Shown here piece by piece: positions 1-12,718 of a stretch of 64,000 bases of DNA. The stretch lies in NCBI RefSeq assembly GCF_007655135.1, contig NC_045132.1, positions 15,500,001 to 15,564,000 on the forward strand, in the 5' to 3' direction. Source of the DNA: Punica granatum. Its lineage: Eukaryota > Streptophyta > Magnoliopsida > Myrtales > Lythraceae. How positions within the stretch are numbered: the first letter of the stretch is position 1; every line of letters starts with the position of its first letter. The translations under genes were made by a program, and so were the position numbers. The notes under the pieces were generated by a model that did not search any database, had not been told where the DNA came from, and saw only the letters and a program-made list of their open reading frames with translations.

Positions 1-1174
1 TGTGTATGCGGATGACATGACTTGCACTGAGCAACTTAGGATGGATAGAAATGCATTTTTCAAATTGTGTCATATGCTTCAAGATATTGGGGGTTTGAAA
101 AGTATAAGGAATCTACATGTTGATGAGCAAGTGGCAATGTTTTTGTATGTTTTGGCTCATCATTTCAAATATCGAGTCATTAAACACCAGTTTGATAGAT
201 CGGATGAAACTGTAAGCTGATATTTCTGCAATGTTCTCAAAACAACTTTACATCTACAAGCTTATTTATATAAGAAGCCCCCACCAATAGCTGTTAACTC
301 CTTGGACCAACATTAGAAGTGGTTTAAGGTAGCCAAACTAATGCCAAATTTGGTCAAATTAAGGAGCTAACATGGCGGTAACATTATATTTTGGTTCTTA
401 TAGAATTATTTATGTGCTCTAGACGAGACATATCAAAATCAGAGCGCCCTTGGTTGATAAACTTAGATACATAACTCATAAATGTAACATAGCAACCCAT
501 GTGTTAGGAGTTTGTATTCCAGATATGCAATTCACATATGTTCTTCCTGGATGGGACAATTTTACAGCTGATGAGAGAGTATTACGAGATGCTCTTTCTA
601 GGGAACATGGACTTAGAGTGCCTACTAGTGAGTATAATATTTTTTTGACATTGATAATATTAAAAGGTAAGCTTAATAACATATAAAGTGATATAGGTTT
701 TTTTGCCCCTCTTAATATATAGGTTGTTATTATCTCGTTGATACTGGTTATACAAACTATGAGGGATTTTTGGAACCCTTTAAAGGTTAAAGTTATCACC
801 TCAATGAGTGACGTCAAGGACATCGACCGAGAAATGATGAGGAGATTTTCCATTTGAGACATTCATCTACTCGTAATGTTATTGAGAGGTGTTTCAGCTT
901 GCTTAAGATTCGATGGGCTATTATTAGGAGTCCGTCATTTTATCCCGTTCGATTACACAATGGAATTATAATTGCTTTTTATCTCCTTCATAATTTTATT
1001 AGGAGAGAGATGGCTTTTGATCCTATAAAAGACCAACTAAATGAAACGATTGGTGACAACCGTAATGAGGATGTTGATCATATTTTTGATATTCAAACAT
1101 CAAATGCCTGGAGTAATTGGAGGAAACAATTGGCAATTGAGATGTTTACTAAGTGGAACTCCTCGACTATTTAG
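1..1174 (+). pseudogene. PIF/Harbinger transposase (HARBI1-like), fragmented
   Basis: A HARBI1-like DDE nuclease would cut and move a Harbinger-type DNA transposon. The reading is broken into pieces: an N-terminal helical part (2-220), a central part (450-686) containing the VLGVCIPDMQFTYVLPGWD-type block followed by VLRDALSREHGL, a stretch near 722-780 reading CYYLVDTGYTNYEGFLEP, and a C-terminal part (854-1174) with the typical STRNVIERCFSLLKIRWAI block. Candidates for the catalytic D, D and E are present (ALDETY near 415-435, LVDTGY near 735-750, NVIERCF near 880-895), but frameshifts and stops separate the parts. A GTGAGT near 628 and an ATATAG before 722 suggest a small intron once lay there. 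The element starts before the window edge. Family assignment is firm; activity is very unlikely. Confidence 0.85.
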
Positions 1175-1516
1175 TTATATGTTGTGGCTGGGAGTTCTAA
1201 TGTAAACTTTGACGAGTAGTTTTTCATTTGTTTTGGGATTTGTATGTAGTATTATGATTGCTTTCTCAAGACAATGTGGAGAAACTTGTGTTAAATTATT
1301 ATGTAGATTTCATAATTATATTAAGATGCTTCGGTTGATTTTTATGGTGATGTCATGAATCTATTTCAATGCACATGTTTATAAATTTATGAAGTTCCTA
1401 TTTCCCTTTTCATATGTATATATATATATATGCATATATTCATTTAATACAGCTCCTTATTACTATTTAATCATTGTATAACAATTTATAACATGTATCT
1501 GCTCTTGATATAGAAA

Positions 1517-2360
1517 ATGGAAGGGAGTTCAGCTTCTGTTAATTCCCAGGTGACCAAGCAAGGCAAAAGAAAATGGACTCTGGCTGAGGATGCAGCCCTT
1601 ATATCTTGCATGATTGATCTTAAGAATATGGGCACCCACAATGCTGACACAAGGTTTAAGTTGGGCTACTTGCCAGAACTTGAAAAAAAATGCTTTGGGA
1701 AAAACTGCCATATTGCGGTATAAAAACAAGACCTCATATTGAATCTCAAAAAAAGACATTGAAAAAGGAATGGACTATCGTGTATGATATGATGTATTAC
1801 ATCAGGCTTTGGATGAGATTCAACATGTAAGCGGAAGACGATGTTTGGGAGGGTTATGTTGCGGCAATATATACTTTATCTATTTATTGTTATATTTTAT
1901 CTACATGTAGATTGATGATGTTAGTAACGCTTTCGTGTTTCTGTTTTCAGATCACAAAGAAGCCATTCCATTTAGACTTAAAAGTTTTCCTCATTTCAAA
2001 TAATTATCTTTGATATATGCGAATGATCGAGCTACTGGAAAGAATGCTCAAGCTGTTGAAGATATTCTCAAAGAGATGGAGATTGAAGATATGACAAATG
2101 AAGGAGAAGTTGATGTTAATATTTCAAATCAAAATGAATTAACCAATGCGAATACCCTTACATTAGAAGACATTTCTCGTGCTCATATGCCACCTAAAGA
2201 AGAACCAGGAAGTGCTTCTTCAGAAAGAAAGAGGAAAAAGAATCAAGCTGACTTATCAACAATTTCTGATGCTGTGAACACTATGGCAGCTGACATTAAA
2301 GAGGCTTGTGTGATACTTTCAATTGTATACAAATGCAGAAATGACACAATTGTTTTGTAA
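1517..2360 (+). pseudogene. Harbinger-associated Myb/SANT-like protein, fragmented
   Basis: PIF/Harbinger elements encode a second protein with a Myb/SANT-like DNA-binding domain that helps the transposase reach the nucleus and bind transposon ends. The ATG at 1517 opens a 68-codon piece with KRKWTLAEDAALISCMIDL, the start of such a domain. After a frameshift near 1710, another frame continues with PHIESQKKTLKKEWTIVYDM, and 2010-2360 carries the acidic middle and tail (AQAVEDILKEMEIED; a basic KRKKNQ; then AVNTMAADIKEA). It lies in the same orientation just after the transposase, so both belong to one element. Several frame breaks make it non-functional. Confidence 0.75.
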
Positions 2361-2399
2361 ACTTATCATCCCTGAGCATTAATTTTTATTATTATTAGG

Positions 2400-3200
2400 G
2401 GTAGAACATTAGTTATGGTGTAAAACATGGTAACAAGTTTGTATATAAGTTTCTATGGTTAATTTAGTATTGTTGCATTATCGAAAATATGTTTTACGTG
2501 GATGTTGTTCTAAGCAAGTTTATTTATCATTAGAGGCACCACCCTTAAGTGATCATTATTTTTATTAATTTATATTTTTTATAAAAACTGAAATAATAAT
2601 TTTTATAATTTTATTTAATAATTAAAATAAACATTTTTTAATTTTATATTATAATAGTAGTTTATATTACTAATTAAAATAATTATTATTTATTAATTAT
2701 TTAACTAATAACTAAATAATAATTTACAGTAATTCTTTATCAAGAGAATAATTTTTATTAATTATTAAAATAATTATGCTTATTAATTTATTAAAATAGT
2801 AATTTCTAATGATTATAATTAATAAAAATAATATTTTTATTCATTATTATTATTAATTGTCATTAAATTTATCTATTTATCATATTGAAGGCTGTCAGTT
2901 TGGCATGAAGGGTATTTTTGTCTTTTCATTTTATTTCTCTTTTTTCCATTCCTTATTCAAGCCAATCAAATTTGATAAATATAGTTCTCTTTTATTCTCT
3001 ATTTATTCTAATCCATATATATTCTATTATGTATCAATTCTATTACAGCAAACCAAATGTAAGTTGAGCCCTGCATGCTACCAATGATGGATTTCTAAAC
3101 ATAGTGCCTATATATGAAGTGACCTTTCCAAACGTGAGGGACTTGCATAGACAAAATAAAAACATAGTGACAAAAATGAAAGAGTTACAAAATATAGGGA
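2400..3200. other. AT-rich spacer upstream of the OEP16-4-like gene
   Basis: No coding signal. 2,560-2,860 is almost pure A/T with many short TTATTAATT-type runs. A TATA-like CTATATATG at about 3108-3116 lies roughly 230 bases before the OEP16-4 start and could serve as its promoter TATA box. Confidence 0.4.
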
Positions 3201-3212
3201 TAGTTCTGCAAA

Positions 3213-3335
3213 ATGGAGGCGCCCTCTAAAAGGACCAAGCCTTCAGCCTCTGAGCTCCAGCACCCTCTTCCGGCGGTACTTCTTGAAACCGCCGAAGACC
3301 CAGATGCTTGCGCGTCGATGAAACTCCGGAGATGA
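3213..3335 (+). other. In-frame upstream ORF of the OEP16-4-like gene
   Basis: ATG at 3213 opens 40 codons ending in TGA at 3333-3335. It is in the same frame as the main start at 3342 and stops only 6 bases before it. The TGA overlaps another ATG (3332-3334, sequence ATGA) that opens a third, different frame running across the main start. If the 5' leader begins near 3,140, ribosomes would meet this ORF first. Whether it is translated is unknown. Confidence 0.45.
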
Positions 3336-3341
3336 GTGAAG

Positions 3342-5790
3342 ATGGAAGACCCTGCCGACGTAGTCCCCTGTTCCTCTCTCGCCGTGGATTCCATCCTCCG
3401 CTTCGGCACTGTAAAACTCCTACCACTTCTCTCCATATCGCCCCCCTTTATAGTCCTGCCTCCACAAAAGCTTAACAATTTCAAGCTGTCGTTTCACGCA
3501 GGCAGGGGCAATCTGGGGGTTGTGCTTGGGCCCCTATGATGCTTCGAAACTGGGTAGAACTCCAATGCCTCGCTTGAATTGAACACCCTTGAGTTCGAAT
3601 TTTCAGACGTACTGACATTGTTCCCCTCTTGTGGCTTTTTACCTTGTGCAGGTCTCACGGGCGTCCCTCGAGCTTCCTTTGTGGTAAAGCCTTTTGCTTT
3701 GATTAGTGATGCTCCCCTGCTTTGATGTTTTGCTAATAAAAATTGATGCAATTTCTTTTCCCTGTATTTCATTAACAGGCAAAGTCTATTGGCCAGATCA
3801 GCTTCCAATGTGGTAAGTTATCTCTCTCGTTACGAATCTGCAAACCGTGTCTTGATAACATGAAATACCCTTTTCATGTATGGCATTGGATTTTAGGTTT
3901 GCTTCATCCTTTATTGGTTTAGGATCCTCGTCTTAATTATTTGTACATTTTGAAGGCGTATATTTATTTCCATGGCGGGACTTTTATCGTTGCAGCCTAT
4001 TGGATGTTACATGTTTAGGGAAGATAAATGTGGGCTTCTTTTTTTTTTTGAAAAATTTTCCTAATTGATGATTGTTTATGCTGATGTTTATCTCGACTGA
4101 ACTGGGACACTGCATAGGTTCACCAAATTTCCTGTCTGCCCATGAAAGTTATTTTTGGCCCCTATTTTTTGCCTTGATTCCGTATCACCTTAGGTCTTCT
4201 CTCGTTCTCGTTTGATTTTCCTTGCATACCCTAAAAAGGAGTCTGGTATTTGCTGCTTATAGGAATTGGGACATTTCATGTATTGATTCACGGCGTGCCT
4301 GTGATAATGTGCATTAGCTCAGTTCATTATTTGCTGACACTTGTTGAAATTTGAGATCAACTTAATCATCTATTAACTTACTGGTTTGGCTTTCTTAGCT
4401 TCTGTCTAAATTCTTGGATAGATGACCTGAGCTTCCAAGCAGTGGTACTATGTGCATGTCTAGCTGTGATAACCTATTTGCTGATTTTGGTGGTTCATGT
4501 CTTCCAGTTTCATTTCTTTCATACATTATAATCGAATTCTTTCTCATATGTGCTTTCTTCGCATTATTTAGGGCTTGTTGCTGGAATTTTCAGCTCAACT
4601 AGGTGTGGTATGCAAAGATATCGAAGACGGGATGATTGGGTGAGTAGTAATGCACAATACACGTTTGGTCTTTGTTCAATTGCTAGCAGATTTGCCAAGA
4701 TTATGATTCCAAATTCATGCTTGAGTCTTGATGGTTTCGTATCTATAGTATGTAGGTCTTTTAGTTCCTTTCCCTCAATAATCGGCCTGAAAATTCAAAA
4801 GCCACTGTCAGCTTTATTAGCTGATGATTTGCTTTCAAGATAATACTGCTATGCATTTCCCTGCAGATGTTTTGGTATTGAAGCTCATATAGAAAGTTAA
4901 TCTCTTGATTTGATTGTTCCTCTAGGAGAGAGAGGATTGAAACCTGCTCTTACTGGTCCAAGTGAAGTAACTCGAGAAAAGAATCTGACCTTTGAAGGAT
5001 AGAAGGAATATTCAATGCCATTGATTTAGCTGTCGGCTTTTGATTAGGCAAATGCTCTTTTGGAAAAATCCTGGGACTAAGCCTTGCTATGGCTAAGAAG
5101 GGAAGAGAAAAGAAAGCCACATGACTGATCAGTGGAGAACGTGAATATGTGATTTCTTAATTAGGAGTTTCATTGTTAGCTAGAGCTCTAGCTATCGAAT
5201 CTTTTGTCATTGGTAGGGCTACTTATTTTGAAAGGCGAAGAATAGCAGATCCGAAGTAGGCCAAATATTGGCCTTTTAACTATTAGAGAAGGGAAATAGG
5301 ATCTGGAAAAAGGCCTAGCTGCTGTTGATTATTTTGAGGAAGGGAAGGACTTCACTTGGGACGTTAAGAGAACCAGCTCCAAGAGTTTTAGCTTCTACAT
5401 TTTCTCCTGTTGCTGCTTTTATTAGCAACATGGGTGTTAGTATGTTTGGTCACCGCATGCAAGCCCGTCTTCATTGAAGCGAGTAGTGCCTCAAATAGTT
5501 TTCTTTCTCTCTCGACATGCAAGCCCGTCTTCATTGATGCATTGCTTTGCAAGGAACATGTACTCATTTTTTGATAATTCATTATGGATTGTATGTCATG
5601 ATCATATGCTTGAGGGAGACTCGAAAGCAAGCCAATGACAATTTGTTCGTTACAGGTGAATAGTTGCATTGGAGGAGCTATCGCTGGTGCAGTCGTTGCA
5701 GCTGGAACAAGAAGCTGGACGCAGGTGATTGGGATGGCTTGTCTGGTTTCTGCTTTTAGTGCTGCTGCTGACATTACGAGAACAAATTGA
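3342..5790 (+). CDS. OEP16-4: Outer envelope pore protein 16-4-like (Tim17/22/23 family), six exons
   Basis: Small four-helix membrane protein of the PRAT/Tim17-22-23 superfamily. OEP16 members sit in the plastid outer envelope or mitochondrial membranes and are linked to amino-acid or precursor passage. Exons with consistent GT-AG borders and phase: 3342-3410, 3502-3553, 3652-3683, 3779-3812, 4572-4639, 5656-5790. They join to 129 codons plus stop. Recognisable blocks, in order: AIWGLCLGPYDASKLGLTG, RASFVAKSIGQISFQCGLV, TRCGMQRYRRRDDWVN, GGAIAGAVVAAGTRSW and the ending ITRTN. These match my recollection of Arabidopsis OEP16-4 closely, at nearly the same length (about 136). The start at 3342 is chosen because the family begins with M-E-D/E; an upstream GTG is in frame but preceded by a stop. 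The last intron (4640-5655) carries two 22-bp direct repeats 60 bases apart (5456 and 5516). Confidence 0.9.
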
Positions 5791-8180
5791 AGGGTAACAT
5801 TCAATGTGACAACTCATTTTCTTTTTCATGTCGATTCTCAAACAAAATAGAAAACTTGAGGAACCAAACTGTACTTAGGAAGTACTTTTATGTATGCCGA
5901 ACAGTCAACATGCAGCTCATTAGGGAAGAAGCGAAAAAAAGTGGAGGCGAAAGGAGAGGATAGATTGGGGATCTGTGGGATTAAAACATGACAGAGGAAG
6001 CTTTTTGTATTAATAATCTTTTTTTTAAGGCATTGTTCCCTTCAAGAATCCAAATTCTTCTCCCAAAACAGACTGAATTGTGACCATAAATGAGAGGGAT
6101 CTTCCCTTGTTGGAATCCTTTGAGACCGCGGAGTTGTTTAAACCAAATAAACCTTAAAAAAAACAAAGAAAACATATAACCACATCCATGTTGGGTTGGT
6201 CCCAAATTGGTGTCAAACTCTTGACCAAATAAGTCTGTGGACACCCATCTCTTATGTTCGCAGGATGTGTCATTCGGAAAACTGTACGGTCAAGCTTTTT
6301 TAATGGCTGAATCCTTATGTTAACTGCCTACACGAACCCTTTCCATTTTGTTGAAGGATCGGAGTATCAACGAAGAATTAAACTTTACATTTGAGTTATA
6401 AAATAGCTTCAGGATCAATTAAGATTGCCTTCAGTGGTCTTCAATCCACTAATACGAAAGCTTATTAATATAGGCCCATACAAGTTAAGTTCAATGGACC
6501 TGAGAAAATGCTATTTAAGGACCAGGTTTTACAAAATGAATTTAGCATAAGCCAATGAATTGAAGCTCTCAGGTTTGGTTTGGGACTGGAGCGCGGTCGT
6601 CGATGTAAAAGTACTAAAATATAATTGCTGGAAAAATAAGTGATAATTTTCTACTGAAATGTATTTGAGAGGTAAAAATTTGAAATTGCTAAAATTAAAA
6701 TTAATTCTTGAAATAAATAGATATAAGATGTCCTCTACCATTTCTTTTTTTTTTTTTAATGAGATGTCCTCTACCGTTGTAATTTTTCTCTACTCGGTTC
6801 TTGTAATATGTAACCATAGTTATTGTACTATAATCACGATTAATAGATTTTATCCACATATTCAATTCATAATGGAGTTTCACCGGAATTCCTGTCAGCC
6901 TATGCTATCACACGGCCGTGATATAGTAATTTTCTCAGCTCTCCCGCAGCCATTTTCATCCAATTTAGCAGCACCATGGCCCTCTACCCTCCTTTCCTTT
7001 AACCACCCGATTGAAGAAGGGTCATATTGAAGTTGACGATGATCCCCCTTGCGTCGTTGGATCGAGATGAATCTCATATTCGATTGCACCATATGTCGGT
7101 GGTGTGTGTTAGTTCGGAAGCACGTCGGAATCAGGATTTGATATGAAAATGAGAGGACATGGACTATCAACTTCTAGCGCCGTGCTTCTATCTGAAAGCA
7201 AATCTCATCTCTCGTATATATCATGCGTTTAATTTCTTCTTTATAATTGCTGGCCCACCCAAACGCAAAAGGCACATCTAACCAGTTCGTCCTTTGACCT
7301 TTGTATTCCTTCAAAATCAAACACTGTCGCCTTTAATTTTTAATGGCTTGAAAATGAGAGTTCATGTACCACGAACAACTTCATCAATTTAGATCATCTT
7401 GTAGTTCCGGTGGTGGTCACATTCTAATCGGGCCCATATGATAGAATAGGCTTGCAGCTGCTCGTATTGATGTAACCGGTCTTCTTCAAGCAAAAAATCG
7501 AGTCATGACCTTCTTAAATTATCGTATCAAATTACTGATCGTCTTTATTTGATATGTTCCTGAATCAGCCCGGACTGAATAGCGTTGATCCATTAACTCG
7601 GGCGTTTGAGTATTCAGGTGAAGGCGCACGGGCCATGTGAAAACGAAAATTGTCATCACTCTAGTGACGAGGGGTAAGCAAAAAAAAGTTGGAAGAATAG
7701 ATAGTAATAAATCTGTGGCGGGTGTGGATTTTACTTTTGGGGTCTTAGGAGGTCGTTGGGTCCGTAACTCTACCGGTGAGCATTGAATGGAAAGACTGGG
7801 CTGGTGAGATTAATGTGTCCGTTCAATTTCGGGAGTAAAAGTTGGAGTCGAGCATTTTCGTTGGTACTTCAATTCAATGCAGAGTCCGTATGTCATGTTC
7901 AGGTTTTAATGCAAATAGGCACGAGATATGACATTAGAGTAGGGATGCTTAGACGTCAAATGAAGCATTTAATGAATGAATGATAACAAATAATTAAGCA
8001 TATTTGAGACTGTAAATGTGCAATGGGGGTGAATGATCAAATTGTTTTGGCTTCTCTATTATTGAGTGGTAATCGTGATTGTTGTATGAGCCCTGAATAG
8101 TAATTGTCATAACAAATTAAAAAATATTGAATTTGAGTATTGTGAATGATTATAATTATTAATTGGAATAACATTATCCC
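5791..8180. other. Intergenic stretch without recognised genes
   Basis: 3' flank of the OEP16-4-like gene followed by sequence with only short chance ORFs. A 15-bp motif GAGATGTCCTCTACC-type repeat occurs at about 6727 and 6763. No transposon ends, RNA gene or conserved protein was seen. Confidence 0.4.
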
Positions 8181-8183
8181 TTA

Positions 8184-8600
8184 TGCTATGTTTGGATTGG
8201 AGGGTTTAGGGATTTTCAGAAAGAGAGGGTTTGGAAGTGTTACAAACACCTCCAAAAACTTGTTTGGCAAAATTTTATTATAGTTTTGGAGGAGTTTATA
8301 CTTCCACCTCCAAACATCTCCAATGGCCGCAATTCCTAACCCTCTAAATTTTTGAAATGCTTAGAAGGTTTTCATACATTTTTTTTTTTTAAAAAATTGA
8401 CATTCCGAAACCTGAAGAAATTCGAATAAACAAAATAGACCCAATAAATCCCTCCAAAACCTTTAATGAATTTCATCCAAATAAAAGTTTTGAAATCATG
8501 TCATAACTCCTTAAACTTAAAGCCTTCTCTTCCTTAACTTTTCATGATCCTCCAAACCCCAATCCTCCAAATCCTTAAAAAATAATATCCAAACATAGTG
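8184..8600. mobile_element. Tourist-like (PIF/Harbinger-type) MITE
   Basis: 417-bp element bounded by imperfect inverted ends TGCTATGTTTGGAT (left) and the complement of CACTATGTTTGGAT (right), flanked on both sides by TTA (8181-8183 and 8601-8603). A TTA/TAA duplication plus a TGTTTGG end is the hallmark of Tourist-like MITEs mobilised by PIF/Harbinger transposases. Subterminal parts (GGATTGGAGGGTTTAGGG and the mirrored CCTCCAAACCCCAATCCTCC region) also pair. No coding capacity. Confidence 0.8.
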
Positions 8601-8603
8601 TTA

Positions 8604-11600
8604 GTAATTTGGCTCGTCTCGAATTGGATGACTTGGAATTTAACTTGTCTTAAATTCGGATCCCATTGAACTCTCTAATACTAGAGTGCAGTCCAAGAGA
8701 AGAGGAGGAGGAGGAGGACGAGGTATGAGCAAATAATTTACATCACAAAGAAATTGAAAGGGAAAAATCGAACTGTTGAGAGTGGATATCTCCATATTTT
8801 TACAAGAATTTGGCCAACGATACTTGGAAAAATATTACTGAAAACTTTCTTAATTTTACAAGAAAATTAATATTAAACGATCCTGCTTTACAACATATAT
8901 ATATATATATATATATAAATGTATGTATATGTATGGTGAGTAAGAACAAAAAGCACACTTATAATTAGCATAAGCTTTGGCATGCCTATTGATCGTGCGA
9001 GACTGACAACATGATCATTGGTCGTCTACATTCTTAGCAGAGGTTGCTTATGCCGCATAAGAAAGAACTTCTCCCATTTGACACTTTTCACTGTTTGCTC
9101 CGCTAGTTTGGTGCCATTTGTAAGCACTCAATTCCTAATCTTAAAATGAACAAAATTGATGACTGCCCTATGTTTGTTGGCCCAGAATAGCGTTTTCGAT
9201 AATAGAAGTTGCGTTTCACGTACCTTGCTGTATACAATGCCTTTTAAAGTATGCATCGAGGGCTGCCCCAGGATAGTTCTGAAAAAATCGATACAATATG
9301 AGATAAGTATAGTCCAGGGGCACACTAATTAGTCACCAACAGTACAGCTGCCCGTGTCCATGGATGCCGGCGACATAGTCGTGATAAAGCTAGGGACACA
9401 TCCGCTCAAGGCCGATCTAGCTCCCCATCATGAGGCTACATCGACCCTTTTCGATGCCAAAATCTTTCGAGGACACCTACCACCAATCAATTGTTGTGGA
9501 CTCGGCAGCATAGGATATTGAACAACCACCGGACTTGAGTTTCTTCCGGTATGAATTCAGATTCTTTTATATGAAATTTCACTTAATTAATGGCAAGGAA
9601 ATACAATATTTTTTTTATTACAAAAGAGGTGCAAAATCTAATATAATAAAAGAGATATTATAAATATCTAATAAAGAAGTATGGATAGTCCCACTAATGA
9701 GGTATCAACCTACGACTTTTACGTAAACAGATGAGAACGTAAGTTACTACGCTACATCTTACGAAACTTAACCAATCAAGTACAGAATAACGTCCAGCTA
9801 AGTAAATTAGTTATGTCATCTAGCACCATTTTCTGTCTCCCTCCCTCCCGAATATCCCTCCCCGCCCGATATCTCTTTTCTTTTTCTTCATCTTCTTCTA
9901 ACTGAAAGTCCAATAGGACTCAACTTATTCATGTTTAGATCAAGTTGGCGCATTAGGGGGTTTTGATACGTCGATTGTTAAATTACGGGAAAAGTGAAGA
10001 TTACAGAAAATTTAATTATGGAATCATTTCACGTGAGTTAAAGGTCGAAAAGTAAAGATTGTTATTAATGTATTGGATTATTGGAGAAGTGAGTAATAAT
10101 ATTTTATTGATGTGAGTTAATTCGTGAGACTCAACATGATTTTTCCGGGAAAGTTCGAGAATACTATGTGTTAGCTCGGGAAAAACTTTCCCAAGAATGG
10201 CCGAAAGTTTTAACCACGGGAGTTAACTGAGGTTAAAACTTTCCCCCAAACATGGTAAAGTTGGCGGGTTTCCTTGCACATTCTTGGGAAAATTTGAAGA
10301 AATCCACGAACCACACAGCCCCTATAAAGTTAAACTCACAAAACTCAAATTGATGATCTTTTGTTTTAGGTGAATAGGTATACTTTAATCATTCATACTT
10401 TTTCCTTTCAAATATTATATCTCCTTTTCTTTACTAGATCGATGGGTATTCTTGACAATTCTTTGAAGAATTATGTCAACCGAACCATGAAGGGCAGTGT
10501 AGTAGACAAATTTTGCTATTGACTAACCTTGCAATGCAAAACTACACTGCAGAGATTATAAATCTAAAAGCACTTCATCCAGGGCAAGCCGACATTTAAT
10601 AGGGATTAGTATCCATCAATAAATGAAGAATACCCTGTGGACTTACTCTAAAAAAAAATAATTTCAACTAATTTAGTTATCATTTTTTTGTGGAAATTAA
10701 ATATCATTTCCTTTTTAATTAAACATTCAAAACAACAAAAATGGATGTGCCACCACTATTAAATAAAATCCAAAGAGAGGGTTTGGTATCAATTTTATTT
10801 TCCAAAACTACCCTTTTAGCATATTATTCGATTAATAAAAGTCACAAGATTATGGTTACATTAATAAAAGTAAAATAAGAAACTATCCATTACTCTTCCC
10901 ACATCCCTATTCTCTTTCCTCTACTCACATGCAAGTAACTGTCCATCACTATCTTTCATTTCATTATCACAAGACTTAATTTTTTTCATCTCTCTTTTCA
11001 CTCCCTCCAATATTTTTATTTTTTTTACAACAAAAATGTGCGCGGTAAGCGGATGCCTCCTCTAGTTTTATTTTTGCAATTAGATATTAGCGTATATTTG
11101 TTATGGAGTCTTATAATATCTTATACGTAAGTTCATGTTTTGGTTTGAATGTTGACAGTTAAAAAAATTAATTATATTTTATTTGTGTTTACTTGACACG
11201 TATTCATAAAATGCATGTGTAATACGTGTCAATTTCCAATTTATTTAAAACTTGTGATTCATATATTTTTAATCCTTGTGTAATTTTCTTCAAAATCCTT
11301 ATTTTTAAATTTCAGTTTCTTCTTCAATTTCAGTTTGAAAGGTGCTTTTAGTTCCTCGACTAATAAGCAGTTCACCTTTTAAACCAACAAACGCCACGTT
11401 ATTTGCCAAATTAGAAAATCCGCATCATCTGCGATATACGATACATAAAATATTTCGAGATGTTGATAAAAATAAATAATTAATAACTAAATACACAAAA
11501 AAACAAAAGAAAAAGAATGACATGTAGTATATTGAACAGAGAATTTTATCGTCGTTCGCGAAAACGCAAAAACGATATAAATCTTTAATCGTGATGAGGC

Positions 11601-12290
11601 GCTATAATTCCGAAAGCAAAGCTTGGTGAAGGTGAACTTTTTCCAAAAGTTGGAGGAGCACATTAGAAAGGATCTAAAACTCGGGGGCTGAGGGACCGCC
11701 GACGGTCATGTTTGTTCGCCGTTAGCACGGTCCCACGTCGGCAAGGATAAGCCCTCGGACTGCGCAACACACGATATGGGCTTTATTTCCCGCCACCTCA
11801 TCCTCTCTCCATAACATAACACTACAATATTTTAAAAGATAAAAACATAATACATATCATTTTGTTTCTTCATTGAACAAAACAATACAACTTGATTGGG
11901 ACGCCGGGGCATCTTTTCCCATTAATTAAGTTTTCAAGTTTGAATATTGTGAATCGAAAATTCACAATTGGGATGAATCCAACTTTAATCTGTATTTACT
12001 TAGAACACGTATGTTTCCATAGAGTTGGTGGTTAAAATATTTTTCTTCAACATGCATCATTACTATTCGAACTGTGCTCCAATTAATTCAAGGTGAACCG
12101 AATGAGTCCAATATAAGAAAAATTCTCCTAATCATGATTTTTTTTTTCCTTGACAATATTCAAAATTCATAATTTTATTTAAGGAAAACGTAAAGAAAAA
12201 TAGAAAACAATTTTTTAATGCCTCCAAATCCCCCACCACCATTTATAACCTCCCCGAGAACCAAAACGATACCCCATTCCTTCCTCGGTT
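8604..12290. other. Intergenic stretch with SINE-like fragment and simple repeats
   Basis: Mostly AT-rich DNA with no supported gene. It contains an (AT)n tract at 8894-8917 and a SINE-like repeat on the minus strand at about 9640-9775 (listed separately). The 11,640-11,770 part is locally GC-richer without a recognisable ORF. Confidence 0.35.
9640..9775 (-). repeat. SINE-like repeat copy (minus strand)
   Basis: Read on the minus strand it contains AGGTTGATACCTC, then GTGGGACTATCCATACTT and TTTATTAGATATTTATAAT. The same order occurs at 28,045-28,175 (+), with weaker relatives at 34,500-34,610 (+), 34,795-34,930 (-) and 40,580-40,700 (+). The GGTT(C/G)GATAC part resembles a pol III B box. Confidence 0.4.
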
Positions 12291-12718
12291 CCTCCCTGCC
12301 TCCCTCCCTCCCTCCCTCCCTCTCTCGCTTTCTCTCTCAGAATCTGCCTCTTATTTCAAAGTTCAACGTTTCCTCTGGCCATCTCATCTTCCTTTTGCTT
12401 TCTGACCTAGCCGAAGAAAAGCACAGGTTTGTTAGTAAGTTAGTAACCTTTTAGCAACAGATCGGACTATATCGGCTGCTCTAAGAGGCTTGGATTCAGT
12501 CTTTCATGGTATATGTGCTCTGACGCATGACCATGATGCATGTTTTGTATGAGGAGGTAAGTTCACTTGTAAAACAAAAACCTCCTCGCCCTCTTCATGC
12601 TTTGTTTTCCTTAGTTTTTGTCTTCTGGGTGTGTGTCTAAACGGGTGTGAGTGTATATACATATAGCTTTATGTATATATGTGTGTGTGTGTGTGTGTGT
12701 GTGAGGTGTTGTGATATA
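12239..12718 (+). promoter_or_regulatory. Probable promoter/5' leader of the MAGL-like gene
   Basis: A TATA-like TTTATAACC at about 12241-12249 is followed by a pyrimidine-rich leader with a CCCT repeat (12300-12320), typical of plant 5' UTRs. A good donor (GAGGAG/GTAAGTTC near 12555) suggests a leader intron. A (GT)n tract (12681-12703) lies just before the start codon. Confidence 0.4.

Noticed and set aside
5388..5841. Minus-strand ORFs over the last OEP16-4 exon
   Set aside because: Antisense of a conserved exon; no known domain.
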